This document shows positions 32,529 to 42,439 of a stretch of DNA of 64,000 nt, piece by piece. The notes under the pieces are model-generated. The model was not told the DNA's origin. It worked only from the letters and a program-made list of their open reading frames with translations, and did not search any database. The translations under genes were made by a program, and so were the position numbers. The stretch is from the NCBI RefSeq assembly GCF_900110925.1, contig NZ_FOFP01000010.1, forward strand, positions 144,133 through 208,132, written 5' to 3'. The stretch is from Pseudomonas cuatrocienegasensis (GTDB lineage: Bacteria; Pseudomonadota; Gammaproteobacteria; Pseudomonadales; Pseudomonadaceae). The stretch's first letter is position 1, and each line of letters begins with the position of its first letter.

Positions 32529-32560
32529 TGGGTAGCCCATGCAGACCATGGGCACCCGGT
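32529..32560. terminator. bidirectional hairpin between convergent genes
   Basis: ACTGGGTAGCCCATG pairs with CATGGGCACCCGGT around a CAGAC loop, giving a long nearly perfect stem in the 54 bp between the two stop codons. No U-run is seen. Confidence 0.55.
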
Positions 32561-32566
32561 TCTGAA

Positions 32567-33991
32567 TCAATCCTGGCGGCGGATCTTCTCGACGATGGCC
32601 GTGGTCGAGCTGTTTTCCACCAGCCCCAGCACGCGCACCTCGCCACCATAAGCGGTGACGATATCGGCGCCCACTACCTGATCAACGCCATAGTCGCCGC
32701 CCTTGACCAAGATGTCAGGCTGCACCTGCTTGAGCAGGCGCTCAGGGGTGTCTTCGCTGAAGCTCACGACCCAGTCCACGGCGCCCAGGCCGGCCAGTAC
32801 GGCCATGCGCCGGTCGACCGAGTTGATCGGCCGGCCAGGGCCTTTGAGGCGACTAACCGAAGCATCATCGTTGACCGCCAGCACCAACCGGTCGCCCTGG
32901 GCGCGGGCCTGTTCCAGGTAGGTGACATGCCCGGCGTGCAGAATGTCGAAGCAACCATTGGTGAACACAATGCGCTCGCCATGGGCGCGGGCATCTTCGA
33001 TGGAGCACAGCAGCTGGTCCAGGCTCAACACACCGCGCTCGGAGCCCTCTTCGCGCTGTACCGCGCGACGCAGCTCAGGCGCACTGATGGCCGCCGTGCC
33101 CAGCTTGCCAACGACGATGCCAGCGGCCAGGTTGGCCAGTGCCACAGCCTGGGGCAGCTCTTCGCCTGCGGCAATGGCAGCGGCCAGGGTCGAGATCACC
33201 GTGTCACCAGCGCCGGTGACGTCAAACACCTCGCGCGCCCGCGCCGGCAGGTGCAGCGGTGCGTGCTGCGGACGCAACAGGGTCATGCCGTGCTCGCCAC
33301 GGGTCACCAACAGTGCACCGAGGTCCAGATCACGCATCAGCGCAGCGCCCTTGCTGACCAGCTCGGCCTCATCAGCGCAACCGCCAACAATCAGCTCGAA
33401 CTCGCTGAGGTTCGGGGTGATCAGGCTGGCACCGCGGTAGATCGAAAAATCCTTGCCCTTGGGGTCGGCCAGCACCGGAATACCGCGGGCACGGGCCAGC
33501 TGGATCAGAGCCTGGTGATTCTGCAACGCGCCCTTGCCGTAATCGGAGAGCACCAGCACCTTGACCCCGGCGAGCATGCCATCGACATCTGCAGCCAGGG
33601 CGGCGGTGTCGGTACGAAACGGTTCTTCGAAATCCATGCGCAGCAATTGCTGATGCCGGCTCATCACTCGTAGCTTGACGATGGTTGGCTGGTCGTCAAT
33701 GAACTGGAAACGCGTCTGCACGCCCGCCGCTTGCAGGCTGTCGGCCAGGCTCTCGGAGGCCTCGTCACGCCCGGTCACCCCCACCAGAAAGGCCGGTGCG
33801 CCAAGGGCTGCGATATTCAAGGCGACGTTGGCAGCACCACCGGGGCGATCTTCGATCTGCTCGACCTTGACCACCGGCACTGGCGCCTCCGGAGAGATGC
33901 GCGAGGTACCGCCATGCCAATAACGGTCGAGCATGACATCGCCCACCACGAGAACGGGCGCTTGGTCGAAACGGGGCATGGACAACTTCAT
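32567..33991 (-). CDS. hldE: bifunctional heptose-7-phosphate kinase / heptose-1-phosphate adenylyltransferase
   Basis: A 474-residue two-domain enzyme that makes the ADP-heptose precursor of the LPS inner core. The N-terminal ribokinase-like domain (about 1-318) shows [12 protein letters not shown] and the catalytic DVTGAGDT motif. The C-terminal nucleotidyltransferase domain (about 340-474) has [17 protein letters not shown] precedes the ATG. It lies 38 bp after msbA on the same strand. Confidence 0.97.
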   Translation of the reverse strand: MKLSMPRFDQAPVLVVGDVMLDRYWHGGTSRISPEAPVPVVKVEQIEDRPGGAANVALNIAALGAPAFLVGVTGRDEASESLADSLQAAGVQTRFQFIDDQPTIVKLRVMSRHQQLLRMDFEEPFRTDTAALAADVDGMLAGVKVLVLSDYGKGALQNHQALIQLARARGIPVLADPKGKDFSIYRGASLITPNLSEFELIVGGCADEAELVSKGAALMRDLDLGALLVTRGEHGMTLLRPQHAPLHLPARAREVFDVTGAGDTVISTLAAAIAAGEELPQAVALANLAAGIVVGKLGTAAISAPELRRAVQREEGSERGVLSLDQLLCSIEDARAHGERIVFTNGCFDILHAGHVTYLEQARAQGDRLVLAVNDDASVSRLKGPGRPINSVDRRMAVLAGLGAVDWVVSFSEDTPERLLKQVQPDILVKGGDYGVDQVVGADIVTAYGGEVRVLGLVENSSTTAIVEKIRRQD

Positions 33992-34029
33992 GGCAACTCC
34001 AGAGCCTCAGGTGGCGGGGGTGTAGTTTA

Positions 34030-35847
34030 TCAGGCGATGTCTGCGGCTGGGCTGTCATCCAGCCCCATGGCATGCAGGCGGGCGTAAAAGCCATTGAGCG
34101 CCAGCAACTCGGTATGGGTGCCACGCTCGACGATCCGCCCCTGGTCCATGACCAGAATCAGGTCGGCCTTCTCGATGGTCGACAGCCGGTGAGCGATGAC
34201 CAGCGTGGTGCGCCCAGTCATCACTCGATCCAGAGCTCCCTGGATATGCCGCTCGGATTCGGTATCGAGCGCCGAGGTGGCCTCATCGAGCACCAGCAGC
34301 GGCGCATCCTTGAGTAGTGCACGGGCAATCGCCAGGCGCTGACGCTGACCACCGGAAAGCAGCACGCCGTTTTCGCCGACCAGGGTGTCGTAGCCCTGTG
34401 GCATCTTCTCGATGAATTCATCGGCAAAGGCATCACGAGCCGCCTGCTGGACGGCTTCCAGCGGCGCGCCGGCCAGGTCGCCATAAGCGATATTGTTCGC
34501 CACGCTGTCGTTGAACAAGGTGACATGCTGAGTGACCAGCGCAATATGCCGACGCAGGTTACGCAGGGTGTATTCCTCAATCGCCAAGCCGTCGAGCAGA
34601 ATCTGCCCCTGGTCATGCTGGTAGAAGCGCGGAATCAGGTTGGCCAACGTCGATTTACCGCTACCGGAGCGGCCTACCAGCGCCACCATCTGGCCTGGTT
34701 CGACGCTAAAGGAGATGTCGCTGAGCACCGGTTTCTCGGCACCTGGGTAACTGAAATTAAGACCCCGCACCTCAAGCCGCCCGCTGATCCGCTCACGGGT
34801 CTGCGTGCCCTGATCGACTTCCGGCGCCTCGTCGAGCTGCTCGAATATGCTTTCAGCACCAGCCACGCCTTTCTGGATAGTCGAACTGACCTCAGACAGC
34901 TGGCGAATCGGCTTGGGCAGCAACCCGGCCAGGGTGATGTAGGCCACCAGATCACCCGCAGACGCATCACCACGCAACCACAGCACCAAGAACATCAACA
35001 CGGCCATGGCGCTGTAGATCACCAACTGCAAGGAAGGCGTGTAGACCGCGTTGGTCTTGACCATCTTCAACTGCTTGTTCTTGTTGTCTTCGCTGGCGTC
35101 GAAAAAGCGCTGTTGCTCGTACTGTTCGCCACCAAAACTACGCACGACGCGATAACCCTGAATAGTCTCCGATGTGACATGGGTGACATCGCCCATCGCC
35201 AGCTGGATTTTCTTACTTTGCTTGCGAAATTTCTTGCTGGTGCTGGTCACCATCAAACCGATTATTGGGAGAATCGCTACCATCACCAGGGTCAGGCGCC
35301 AGTTCATCCATAGCAGGGTCGCGAATAGAAACACCACCGTCATGCCTTCGCGAACCACCACTTTAATCGCATCCGTCGCCGCCCCAGTCACCATGGTCAC
35401 GTTATAGGTGATGCGAGAAATTAGGTGCCCGGAACTGTGGTTGTCAAAATAGCGATTCGGCAGGTTGAGCATGCTGTTGAACAGCGCTACACGCAGGTCC
35501 TGCACCAGCCCGAGCGAAACCTTGGCCAGGAAATAGTTGCCCAGAAACGACCCCACTCCTTGCCACAGGGCGATCAATACGATCAGCAAAGGCACAGCCT
35601 GCAACAGCTTAAGTTCGGCAATCCAGGTGGCATGTTCCAGCAGCCAAGGCACCTCCGAGAAAAGCCCGGCATTCGGATTGCTCAATCCATCGACAAAGAA
35701 CTTCAACATGTAGCCGAGCATCGGCTGGGTCGACGCGAAGATCAGGAAGCCCAGCAAGCTGATCGAGAACAGCCCCCAGTACGGCACGACATAGCGCAGC
35801 AACCGCAAATACACCTTCAGACTGGATTGCTGGGTAGAATTGGACAT
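34030..35847 (-). CDS. msbA: lipid A export ABC transporter MsbA
   Basis: A 605-residue half-transporter that flips lipid A-core to the periplasmic side of the inner membrane. Six membrane helices (about 20-310) are followed by the ATPase domain with Walker A GRSGSGKST, signature LSGGQRQR and Walker B LLVLDEATSALD. The start at 35847 (MSNSTQQSS) leaves only 35 bp to the divergent kinase gene, so its promoter probably overlaps that gene. A longer frame to 35952 would read through the neighbour. Confidence 0.96.
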   Translation of the reverse strand: MSNSTQQSSLKVYLRLLRYVVPYWGLFSISLLGFLIFASTQPMLGYMLKFFVDGLSNPNAGLFSEVPWLLEHATWIAELKLLQAVPLLIVLIALWQGVGSFLGNYFLAKVSLGLVQDLRVALFNSMLNLPNRYFDNHSSGHLISRITYNVTMVTGAATDAIKVVVREGMTVVFLFATLLWMNWRLTLVMVAILPIIGLMVTSTSKKFRKQSKKIQLAMGDVTHVTSETIQGYRVVRSFGGEQYEQQRFFDASEDNKNKQLKMVKTNAVYTPSLQLVIYSAMAVLMFLVLWLRGDASAGDLVAYITLAGLLPKPIRQLSEVSSTIQKGVAGAESIFEQLDEAPEVDQGTQTRERISGRLEVRGLNFSYPGAEKPVLSDISFSVEPGQMVALVGRSGSGKSTLANLIPRFYQHDQGQILLDGLAIEEYTLRNLRRHIALVTQHVTLFNDSVANNIAYGDLAGAPLEAVQQAARDAFADEFIEKMPQGYDTLVGENGVLLSGGQRQRLAIARALLKDAPLLVLDEATSALDTESERHIQGALDRVMTGRTTLVIAHRLSTIEKADLILVMDQGRIVERGTHTELLALNGFYARLHAMGLDDSPAADIA

Positions 35848-35882
35848 TCGGCAAGCCCCATACGACTGGCTAGAGGAATAAG

Positions 35883-36509
35883 ATGCGGATTGTAACAGCG
35901 CAGCAGCTGGAAAGCTGGCTGGCCACAGGAAGGATTGTTGAGCGAGACGCACGCGGGCCTAAGGTTGTCCAGCTAAGCGATGGTCGCTTCCTGAAAATCT
36001 TCCACACTCGCCGTGCAGCGATGCTAGCCCGTCTATTTCCACCTGCACTACGCTTTGCCCGCAATGCCGAATTACTCAAACAGCAAGGTATAGCCGCGCC
36101 GCACGTCAGTGAAGCTTTCTGGCTCGACGATCAAAAGGGGCTTAGCGCCTGCCTGTATGAACCATTGGAAGGCTGTTCCTTAGAGCAAATTCTCAAGCAG
36201 GACCCTGAGCAACTCGAACGAATACTGCCAGAGCTGGCGCGTTTCATTGCCCAACTTCATGCTAAACGTATCTACTTCCGCTCCCTGCACCTTGGCAATA
36301 TCCTCTGGCTGAGTAAAGGAGAATTTGGCCTGATAGACTTTCTCGACCTGCGGCGCAAAAGGCTACCGTTGTCAGGCTGGCATGCTCAGCGTAACTTTCG
36401 CCACCTTGAGGGCTACCTCCAGCGGCGCAAGATAAATAACTTCCCCCTAAGCACCCTAAAAGGACTTTACTGGGCTTATGCAAATAACTGTAAAACCAAA
36501 AAAAACTAA
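35883..36509 (+). CDS. kinase-like protein of the toluene tolerance family (PA4998-like)
   Basis: A 208-residue protein with a small kinase-like fold: candidate ATP lysine Lys38 (FLKIF), a catalytic-loop-like FRSLHLGN at 132-139 and a metal-binding-like Asp152 in GLIDFLD. The position of the catalytic Asp (HxD) is Ser134, so it may be an inactive or unusual kinase, unless the family uses another residue. A GGA lies before the ATG. It is the first gene of a rightward pair, with 32 bp overlap to the next kinase, inside the LPS core locus. A role in core phosphorylation is inference. Confidence 0.72.
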   Translation: MRIVTAQQLESWLATGRIVERDARGPKVVQLSDGRFLKIFHTRRAAMLARLFPPALRFARNAELLKQQGIAAPHVSEAFWLDDQKGLSACLYEPLEGCSLEQILKQDPEQLERILPELARFIAQLHAKRIYFRSLHLGNILWLSKGEFGLIDFLDLRRKRLPLSGWHAQRNFRHLEGYLQRRKINNFPLSTLKGLYWAYANNCKTKKN

Positions 36510-37320
36510 CGCTATAACCCTTGTCAATCCGACGCCACACTTACAGACCCCACAAGTTGGCGAATTCATTCGCAGCCTGATCGCAGAACGCCAAAGGCTC
36601 GGACGGCATCGCCTCTGGGGTAGCATAAGCACGGCGGGGGGACATCTCTTCATCAAGACTACCCACCTAAGCAGCCTGATTTCACGCTTGCGCGTAACAT
36701 TTGGGCTACGCCGCCGCTCAGGTGCCCTCGACTGGCCAATAGCGGAATTACGCAACAGTCTAAAGGTCAATCGATTAACAGCTTTAACCCCACAACTACT
36801 TGGCTACAGCCATATCCGTGGACGGTTTGGGCTGATCAACGAGGTGGTCCTGATCATTGAAGATCAAACAGGCTTTCTCAACGGCGCTCAGTGGCTAGAT
36901 CGCTACTCGTCAGCATTACCCCAACTACTCCCCAGGCTCATCGATTGCATCCTTGAGCTCAATAGCCAGAACATTTACCACCTTGATCTCTGGCTGGGAA
37001 ATTTCATGCTCTCGGACAGTCCAACACCCACCATCAAAGTCATTGACTTTGAGAATTGCTTCCTGCGCCAAACACTTTTCTCTGCGGAAACACTTGGCTA
37101 TCAGCTGGGCTTACTGTTTGAGTTCAAACTGCATGCTTATATCGATGAGGCGAATTACGATCAACTGGTACATACCAAGCTGATAAAGTTCCCGGGGCTG
37201 GATCAGAAGAAATTCGTCGAGTTCTACGAGTATTTCAAGCGACATGGTGCGGGGCGCAAAGAACGCTATTTTATTCCGCAGCAGGGTCAGCTCATTACAG
37301 GTAAACCGACTCGCGGCTAG
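36478..37320 (+). CDS. LPS core kinase-like protein (WaaP/InaA-type fold)
   Basis: A 280-residue putative kinase. The catalytic loop HLDLWLGN (Asp170, Asn175) and the metal-binding Asp190 in KVIDFEN are intact, and FIK (Lys60) may be the ATP lysine. It overlaps the preceding kinase gene by 32 bp in another frame and so is translated with it. Base composition is visibly more AT-rich than the flanks (runs such as TAAAACCAAAAAAAACTAACG in pieces), a sign of later acquisition. It is likely to phosphorylate an LPS core sugar; the acceptor is unknown. Confidence 0.7.
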   Translation: MQITVKPKKTNAITLVNPTPHLQTPQVGEFIRSLIAERQRLGRHRLWGSISTAGGHLFIKTTHLSSLISRLRVTFGLRRRSGALDWPIAELRNSLKVNRLTALTPQLLGYSHIRGRFGLINEVVLIIEDQTGFLNGAQWLDRYSSALPQLLPRLIDCILELNSQNIYHLDLWLGNFMLSDSPTPTIKVIDFENCFLRQTLFSAETLGYQLGLLFEFKLHAYIDEANYDQLVHTKLIKFPGLDQKKFVEFYEYFKRHGAGRKERYFIPQQGQLITGKPTRG

Positions 37321-38045
37321 CGATTCGCCAGCCGCCGTGCCGCCCTGTAGAAGGCTAGCCTCAGCAGTGCTTGCAGATTTTCTGGAAGATTGCGCAACAA
37401 GCGCCAGGCTCTACTTAAGGCTCCCTTGTTGCGCGTCGAGCGCCAAGTCCCCGCAAAAAGATGACGCGAATAAACGCGATCAGCACACGCCAATTTCCGA
37501 TTGGCGGCGCCAAAGCACCCAATGGGATAAATCTGCTCGCCCCCCTGCCGCTCATACCCACCCGTACCCAAAAACCCATGCTCCAGAAGCAGGCGGCTGA
37601 CTTCGTTAACATTGACCAGTTCGGAAACACGCTCTACAGCAAACGTATTTTGGTCGTAGTAAGCCAGCATCCGCTGAGGTAACCAGTGACCTGCTACCGC
37701 GGCGATAAGCGATGTGGCGAAGCGCTGCCGGTCCTCAAGACCGATGAAGAAATCCACGTCGAGGCAGCCGTCCAACGAGCTTAATACCTCAACGTCGACA
37801 TCCAGATAGATTCCGCCTTGCTGAGACAACGCGAACATCCGCACATAATCTGAGACGAAAGCGAAACGACCAGCAGCGTAAGCGTCCGCGGTAAAAGGAT
37901 GGCTAGCCGGATCGAAACGCTGCTCATCCCAGCGCACGATTTCATAATCCGGCAGGTGATAAGCCCAAGAGGCCAGACAGAGTCGAGCCTGCAGCGGCAG
38001 TGGTCGGCCACCAAACCAGCAATAGTGAAGTTTGCGTTCAATCAT
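37317..38045 (-). CDS. glycosyltransferase with DXD sugar-binding motif (OCH1-like)
   Basis: A 242-residue cytoplasmic glycosyltransferase. It opens with the typical IERKLHYCWFGG and has the nucleotide-sugar DXD motif at Asp82-Val-Asp84 in GGIYLDVDVEV. The family includes capsule and LPS glycosyltransferases. The start at 38045 has AAGGG nine bases ahead. It converges on the kinase gene with a 4 bp overlap (37317-37320). Donor and acceptor unknown; inferred to decorate the outer core. Confidence 0.8.
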   Translation of the reverse strand: MIERKLHYCWFGGRPLPLQARLCLASWAYHLPDYEIVRWDEQRFDPASHPFTADAYAAGRFAFVSDYVRMFALSQQGGIYLDVDVEVLSSLDGCLDVDFFIGLEDRQRFATSLIAAVAGHWLPQRMLAYYDQNTFAVERVSELVNVNEVSRLLLEHGFLGTGGYERQGGEQIYPIGCFGAANRKLACADRVYSRHLFAGTWRSTRNKGALSRAWRLLRNLPENLQALLRLAFYRAARRLANR

Positions 38046-38097
38046 CCTGACAACCCTTGGAAGAGTTTCCCGCACGGCTCGTGGCAAGCCAAACTAA

Positions 38098-39288
38098 TCA
38101 TGCAGTTCTCTTATCGCAGCTCTGCGTATACGTGCTCGCGTATTGCGCAAGGCACAAGAAAACCGGAAGCCAAACCGTAAACCACTCCTCCCTAGGCTTT
38201 ATCCAAGGCCCAACACCATCCGAAAGCAGCGCCAGACCAGAGAAGCAAAGTAGCCCGCACAGTGCCCGTCCTGCGATAGTTTCGCGCGCGCGCCAGGCTC
38301 GCATGGCAACAATGGCCAGCATCAGCCCCCACAAGGCCAACCCAGGAACGCCCAATTGCAAAAGAACATGCATAAACAGGTTATGGGCATGCTCGAATAC
38401 TTGCCCTATCTGCACGACGGTGAGTTGATATTCGGCACCGGCTCCCAGCCCGAGCCAGGGATGCTGGAGAAAGAGCGTCCAGGCATCACGCAGTAGATCG
38501 GGACGGTAGGAAAGACCACCGCGCAGGAGAAACTCCGGGAAGGCCAGAATTGCCGATGCGGCTCCTACAACGACCAGACAAGAAAATATCTGGATACGTC
38601 GCCCCGGCATCCATAGGCAGGACAGAACCAGCGTAGCTACCACCGCGAGCATCGGCCCCTTGCTGCGCGAAAGCACAACAAAAGCCAGGCATAAACCACA
38701 TCCGAGCAGCCATACCCAACCTTGCAAATTGGCTGGCAAGCTACGTCGAAGAAACCACAACAGTATGCCCAAGCCGCCTACGACCTGGGCTGCCAGGATC
38801 GGATGATCAAGTACACCGCCGCCAACCAGTCGCGCATTTAGCGGCATACCCTGTAGCACGTAAAAAGACAGGATAAACCAGCCAACCCACAGGCCACCGA
38901 CCAACACGATGCAGGCCAGCAGCGGCCAAAACCGCTCTCGATAGATGCTGCCTATGAGCGCCAAGGCTTGCACGGTCAAGCCGACATACAGCATCTCCTT
39001 GATCAACCCGGAGTCGCCCCCCCACAACATGGACAGCAAACTCCAGCCTGCAAAAGCCAGCACGGCGCTGAGCAACCAGCGATCCCAACCCAGTTGCTGC
39101 CAAAGCCCAGGCCGGTAGACAGCAAGCCCAGGCAGCCACAGGAAAAGAATCAGCCCTTGGTGGTACAGCTTGCTGTTCGGCAGAAACAGCATGCCGAGGA
39201 GGAACCAGGCCAACCCAAAGGCGAGCCAAGCACCCAAATAAGGATTGGTTGTAGCTAATGGCGACAGGCGCCTGATAGTTGTGAGCAT
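38098..39288 (-). CDS. waaL: O-antigen ligase-like membrane protein (WaaL family)
   Basis: A 396-residue polytopic inner-membrane protein with about eleven or twelve membrane segments. The large periplasmic loop carries the Wzy_C-type block with EHAHNLFMHVLLQLGVPG, where the His (HAHN) and the upstream Arg (YRPDLLRDAW) match the WaaL ligase. The enzyme joins O-antigen to the lipid A-core. Its position next to msbA-hldE is that of PA4999. The ATG overlaps the stop of the glycosyltransferase fusion by one base (TGATG). Confidence 0.85.
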   Translation of the reverse strand: MLTTIRRLSPLATTNPYLGAWLAFGLAWFLLGMLFLPNSKLYHQGLILFLWLPGLAVYRPGLWQQLGWDRWLLSAVLAFAGWSLLSMLWGGDSGLIKEMLYVGLTVQALALIGSIYRERFWPLLACIVLVGGLWVGWFILSFYVLQGMPLNARLVGGGVLDHPILAAQVVGGLGILLWFLRRSLPANLQGWVWLLGCGLCLAFVVLSRSKGPMLAVVATLVLSCLWMPGRRIQIFSCLVVVGAASAILAFPEFLLRGGLSYRPDLLRDAWTLFLQHPWLGLGAGAEYQLTVVQIGQVFEHAHNLFMHVLLQLGVPGLALWGLMLAIVAMRAWRARETIAGRALCGLLCFSGLALLSDGVGPWIKPREEWFTVWLPVFLCLAQYASTYTQSCDKRTA

Positions 39289-41312
39289 CAATTGCGTCCG
39301 TAGCGAATTTTTGCCAGACAACGCCTGATCGCCTGGCGCGTCTTGAACTTGGGATGTCGCTCAACCTGCTCGATATCACTCATGTCGAACAGCCGCTGAT
39401 TGGCCAGGATAGGTTTGACCATATATGCCTCAACAGAGGGCAGCAGGCACTCGGAGTAATACCAGTCGAGCGGTAGGCCAGAGGCCGGGGCTTCTGCCAG
39501 TATTCGGTCATACAATGCTGCGCGAACGACGTAGGCATGGGCGAGCCGGACCCGGCTCACCTGCATTAGATTTTTTGACACCCCCGTTCGCTGCCCACCC
39601 TTCTTGAGTGTCCCACCCAGATAAAGCATCTGCCAGGAACGCGTCTGCAGCTGGCGCTCGGCACGAGCAAGCACGGCGCGCGAATAAGGTTCGAACTCGC
39701 AGTCATCCTCCAGGATCAGCACTGAAGACAGGCCCTGCTCCTTGGCCATGCGAATGATCGCCAGATGACTGCGCATGCAGGCCCAGGTCGCTCGCAACTT
39801 GTGCTCGTTGCTCGGCCTCACGCCATCCACTCGCTTGAGGAATGCATCCAACTCGGCGGAAGGCGAATCATTACTGGCGGCAAGGGCGGAAAAATCGACT
39901 GCGGAGAATCGCTCGGCAGCGATACCGACCCTTTGCAGGGTGCTCAGCGTCTGCAGCCAGCGGTCGTGGCGGTGGTCCAGGTTAATCACATAGGCACGCT
40001 CAAAACAGCACTCTCGGCCTGCCGAGTGATGCCCTACCTGACTATGCCCCGGTAAGGCTACTCCATTGATTTCACCACCAGCCTGCAACACCTGCAGCAG
40101 TGACAGGCAATGCGCCAAACCCTCACAACCATGGGCGAGATGGTATTCAGCCAGTGAAGCAGAGCGGGCTACGCTTGCACCATGAAAAGCGGCGACTTCG
40201 GCCATTCGTGCAGAGAAATCTTCCAGAGAGGATACGCGTCGCCCCAGGAAGCGCTCCTGGGAAAAGACATCCACGTCCTCACCCGCATTGACATAGATAA
40301 TTGGCCGGCGCGCCAAGGCAGCCTCGATCACCGCGTTGGACATGATGTTGACGGCCACCGTCGCCTGGCCGAGGGCCTCAGCGAGGCTGCACTCGCGGGG
40401 CAAGACCTCAAGGTTATCGAGAGCAGCCGCTGCCTGTTGCCAGAAGGGTACCTCGCTACGCGGATGTGCCTTGACCAGCACCTGGTACTCCGGGTGCAGC
40501 GCAGCCCAATCACGCAATAGCCTGTAGGTGGTCTGGTAGCCGGCCTCCTTCTCCTTGTCAGGGCCAACCCCGAGAATCAGCAGCGTGCGCCCATTCGGAT
40601 CGGCTACCGGCAAGTCGTAGGTACTATCGATCATGTGGGAGCCGGCCAGCACGGCAGTCGAACGACCGAAACGCAATGCACGCCCCTGCAACGCCTCAAG
40701 TGAACTCTGACCGAACAGGAAGTTGTAGTCGTAGTCATTCATGCTCAGGCGGCGCGAACGCTCCACCGTCGTCGCATGAGCGAGATGCACCAGAACAAGA
40801 CCGCGCGTATTCAGTGCCAGACGTAGGAAAGGACTGTAGAGGCTACCGTTACGGTCATTGAGTAAAACGCGAGGCCGGTAACACTCGACTATCCACTCGG
40901 CATACGCCGCAAGGCCGAAGTAACGGCTGGGCACCGCACAGGGTGGACGCTTGAGCATGCGTCCGCGGAGTATCGCCCCAGGCTCTTGCAGAGCGGTCTC
41001 GACAAGCGTGTAGCCGCGCGCGCGCAAGGCATCAATCAGAAGCCTCTTACGCCGGAAAGCGATGACCTTTGGGGCCGACTGCAACAGAAGAAAATCACAG
41101 GGTTCAGCAGTTATGTCCCTAGCAAGCCGCCACCTGGCACGCATGCCAAACCACCAGTCGCCCATAGCCTCTCGGGCAAAGCGCAATGCGCTGCCCAAAA
41201 CGCCATGACGCTCACGCAGCAATAGCCAACGGTATTGATCCAGCTCTCGCGCTTTCGCAAGCCAGGGATTCTCTCGCATGAGGTCGTCACGCTGCATACA
41301 CGCGTTTTTCAT
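39288..41312 (-). CDS. two-domain glycosyltransferase fusion (GT-B-like plus GT25)
   Basis: A 674-residue protein. Residues about 70-400 look like a GT-B transferase related to capsule or CDP-glycerol glycerophosphotransferase-like proteins (VKAHPR at 280-285, then MSNAVIEAAL). Residues about 435-660 are a GT25 LPS glycosyltransferase: AYVINLDHRHDRW at 440 and the metal motif EDD at 535-537. Two joined transferases suggest two successive core sugars or a sugar plus a phospho-substituent. The ATG at 41312 overlaps the WapH stop (ATGA). The N-terminal domain call is less sure. Confidence 0.78.
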   Translation of the reverse strand: MKNACMQRDDLMRENPWLAKARELDQYRWLLLRERHGVLGSALRFAREAMGDWWFGMRARWRLARDITAEPCDFLLLQSAPKVIAFRRKRLLIDALRARGYTLVETALQEPGAILRGRMLKRPPCAVPSRYFGLAAYAEWIVECYRPRVLLNDRNGSLYSPFLRLALNTRGLVLVHLAHATTVERSRRLSMNDYDYNFLFGQSSLEALQGRALRFGRSTAVLAGSHMIDSTYDLPVADPNGRTLLILGVGPDKEKEAGYQTTYRLLRDWAALHPEYQVLVKAHPRSEVPFWQQAAAALDNLEVLPRECSLAEALGQATVAVNIMSNAVIEAALARRPIIYVNAGEDVDVFSQERFLGRRVSSLEDFSARMAEVAAFHGASVARSASLAEYHLAHGCEGLAHCLSLLQVLQAGGEINGVALPGHSQVGHHSAGRECCFERAYVINLDHRHDRWLQTLSTLQRVGIAAERFSAVDFSALAASNDSPSAELDAFLKRVDGVRPSNEHKLRATWACMRSHLAIIRMAKEQGLSSVLILEDDCEFEPYSRAVLARAERQLQTRSWQMLYLGGTLKKGGQRTGVSKNLMQVSRVRLAHAYVVRAALYDRILAEAPASGLPLDWYYSECLLPSVEAYMVKPILANQRLFDMSDIEQVERHPKFKTRQAIRRCLAKIRYGRN

Positions 41313-42439
41313 CGACACACACTCAACATCAGCGGTTTGAATTGCCGACTTACTGCCTCGTCAGAAAATGTCTCTCTGATTCTGAGAACTTGCCTTGCAG
41401 CACGCTCACTGAGCTCTGCGGGGCTTGTCGCGGCTGACTGCCTTATAAGCCCGGCCAGGCTGGCGTGCGCACCAAATGGAAATACCTGCCCCACCCCATC
41501 CACCACTTCACGCCCGCCACCGCAGTCACTGCAAATCACCGGCACCCCAGCCGCCATGGCCTCCAGCAAGACCATGCCGAACGGCTCATGGTCCGAGGTG
41601 AGGGCAAATACATCGAACGCCTTGAAATAGCGACGGCCATCGGCGACCTGACCAAGAAAGCGTACGGATTCGTCGAGCCCGAGACTATGCGCCAGTTGCC
41701 GCAACTCAGCTTCCAGCCGTCCCTGTCCCATGATCGCCAGCAGGCTGCCCGGTGGCAGGTCCGGCAGAGCTTGGGCGAAGCCACGGATCAGGGTGGCCTG
41801 ATCCTTGTCCGGATGCAGCCGGCCCACATTCCCGACAACCCAGGCATCCTGAGGCAACCCTAAATGCTCGCGCGCCACTTCTCGTGAGACTTGTTCGGCC
41901 TGGATCGCGGCAACATCAATCCGGTTGTACAACGTCTCGATACGCTCGGTCGGCCAGCGAGGCAACTGCTGACGGATGTCATCACGCACGGCATTGGAGA
42001 CGCCCAGCAGCAGCAGGCGCGACTGAAAGCGGCTGATAAACAGGCGACGCAAAGGTCGGTCGTATACACCAAAGGCATGATGCACACCGATCACCGGCAG
42101 TGCTGTACCGAGCAGAGCAATGTAGATGGGTTTAAAGCGGTGGGCGATGCAGCTCACGAAATCCCGCGAAGCCGCCAACCGGGACAGTTCGCGGATGGCC
42201 TGCAGCTTCAGCCCGCGCAACGCGCGGCTGGAGAAGTTGAGGAAGATGACCTCATCGGAAGCCGAGCCCTGCCTGACAGCCTCATTAGCCGCGCCTGTCA
42301 GGTAGACCGTGCAGACCCGGTAGCGCGTGCCTACGAATAACGCAGCGTACTGCCGCGCACAATCGAGGAACGGCCCGTCATAGCCATGGCAAAGCTGCAG
42401 GATCCAGGGTGTGTCCTGCGCAGCGTCAGCTGGGCGCAT
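41309..42439 (-). CDS. wapH: LPS core glycosyltransferase, GT4 family (WapH-like)
   Basis: A 376-residue GT-B transferase. The N-terminus LQLCHGYDGPFLDCARQYAALF agrees with P. aeruginosa WapH (PA5004). The C-terminal donor site has EPFGMVLLEAMAAG. GGAG nine bases before the ATG at 42439 supports this start over one at 42454. It overlaps the carbamoyltransferase stop by 14 bp and passes its stop into the fusion gene (ATGA), so this run is tightly coupled. In P. aeruginosa WapH adds a core glucose; the exact sugar here is inferred. Confidence 0.82.
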   Translation of the reverse strand: MRPADAAQDTPWILQLCHGYDGPFLDCARQYAALFVGTRYRVCTVYLTGAANEAVRQGSASDEVIFLNFSSRALRGLKLQAIRELSRLAASRDFVSCIAHRFKPIYIALLGTALPVIGVHHAFGVYDRPLRRLFISRFQSRLLLLGVSNAVRDDIRQQLPRWPTERIETLYNRIDVAAIQAEQVSREVAREHLGLPQDAWVVGNVGRLHPDKDQATLIRGFAQALPDLPPGSLLAIMGQGRLEAELRQLAHSLGLDESVRFLGQVADGRRYFKAFDVFALTSDHEPFGMVLLEAMAAGVPVICSDCGGGREVVDGVGQVFPFGAHASLAGLIRQSAATSPAELSERAARQVLRIRETFSDEAVSRQFKPLMLSVCR

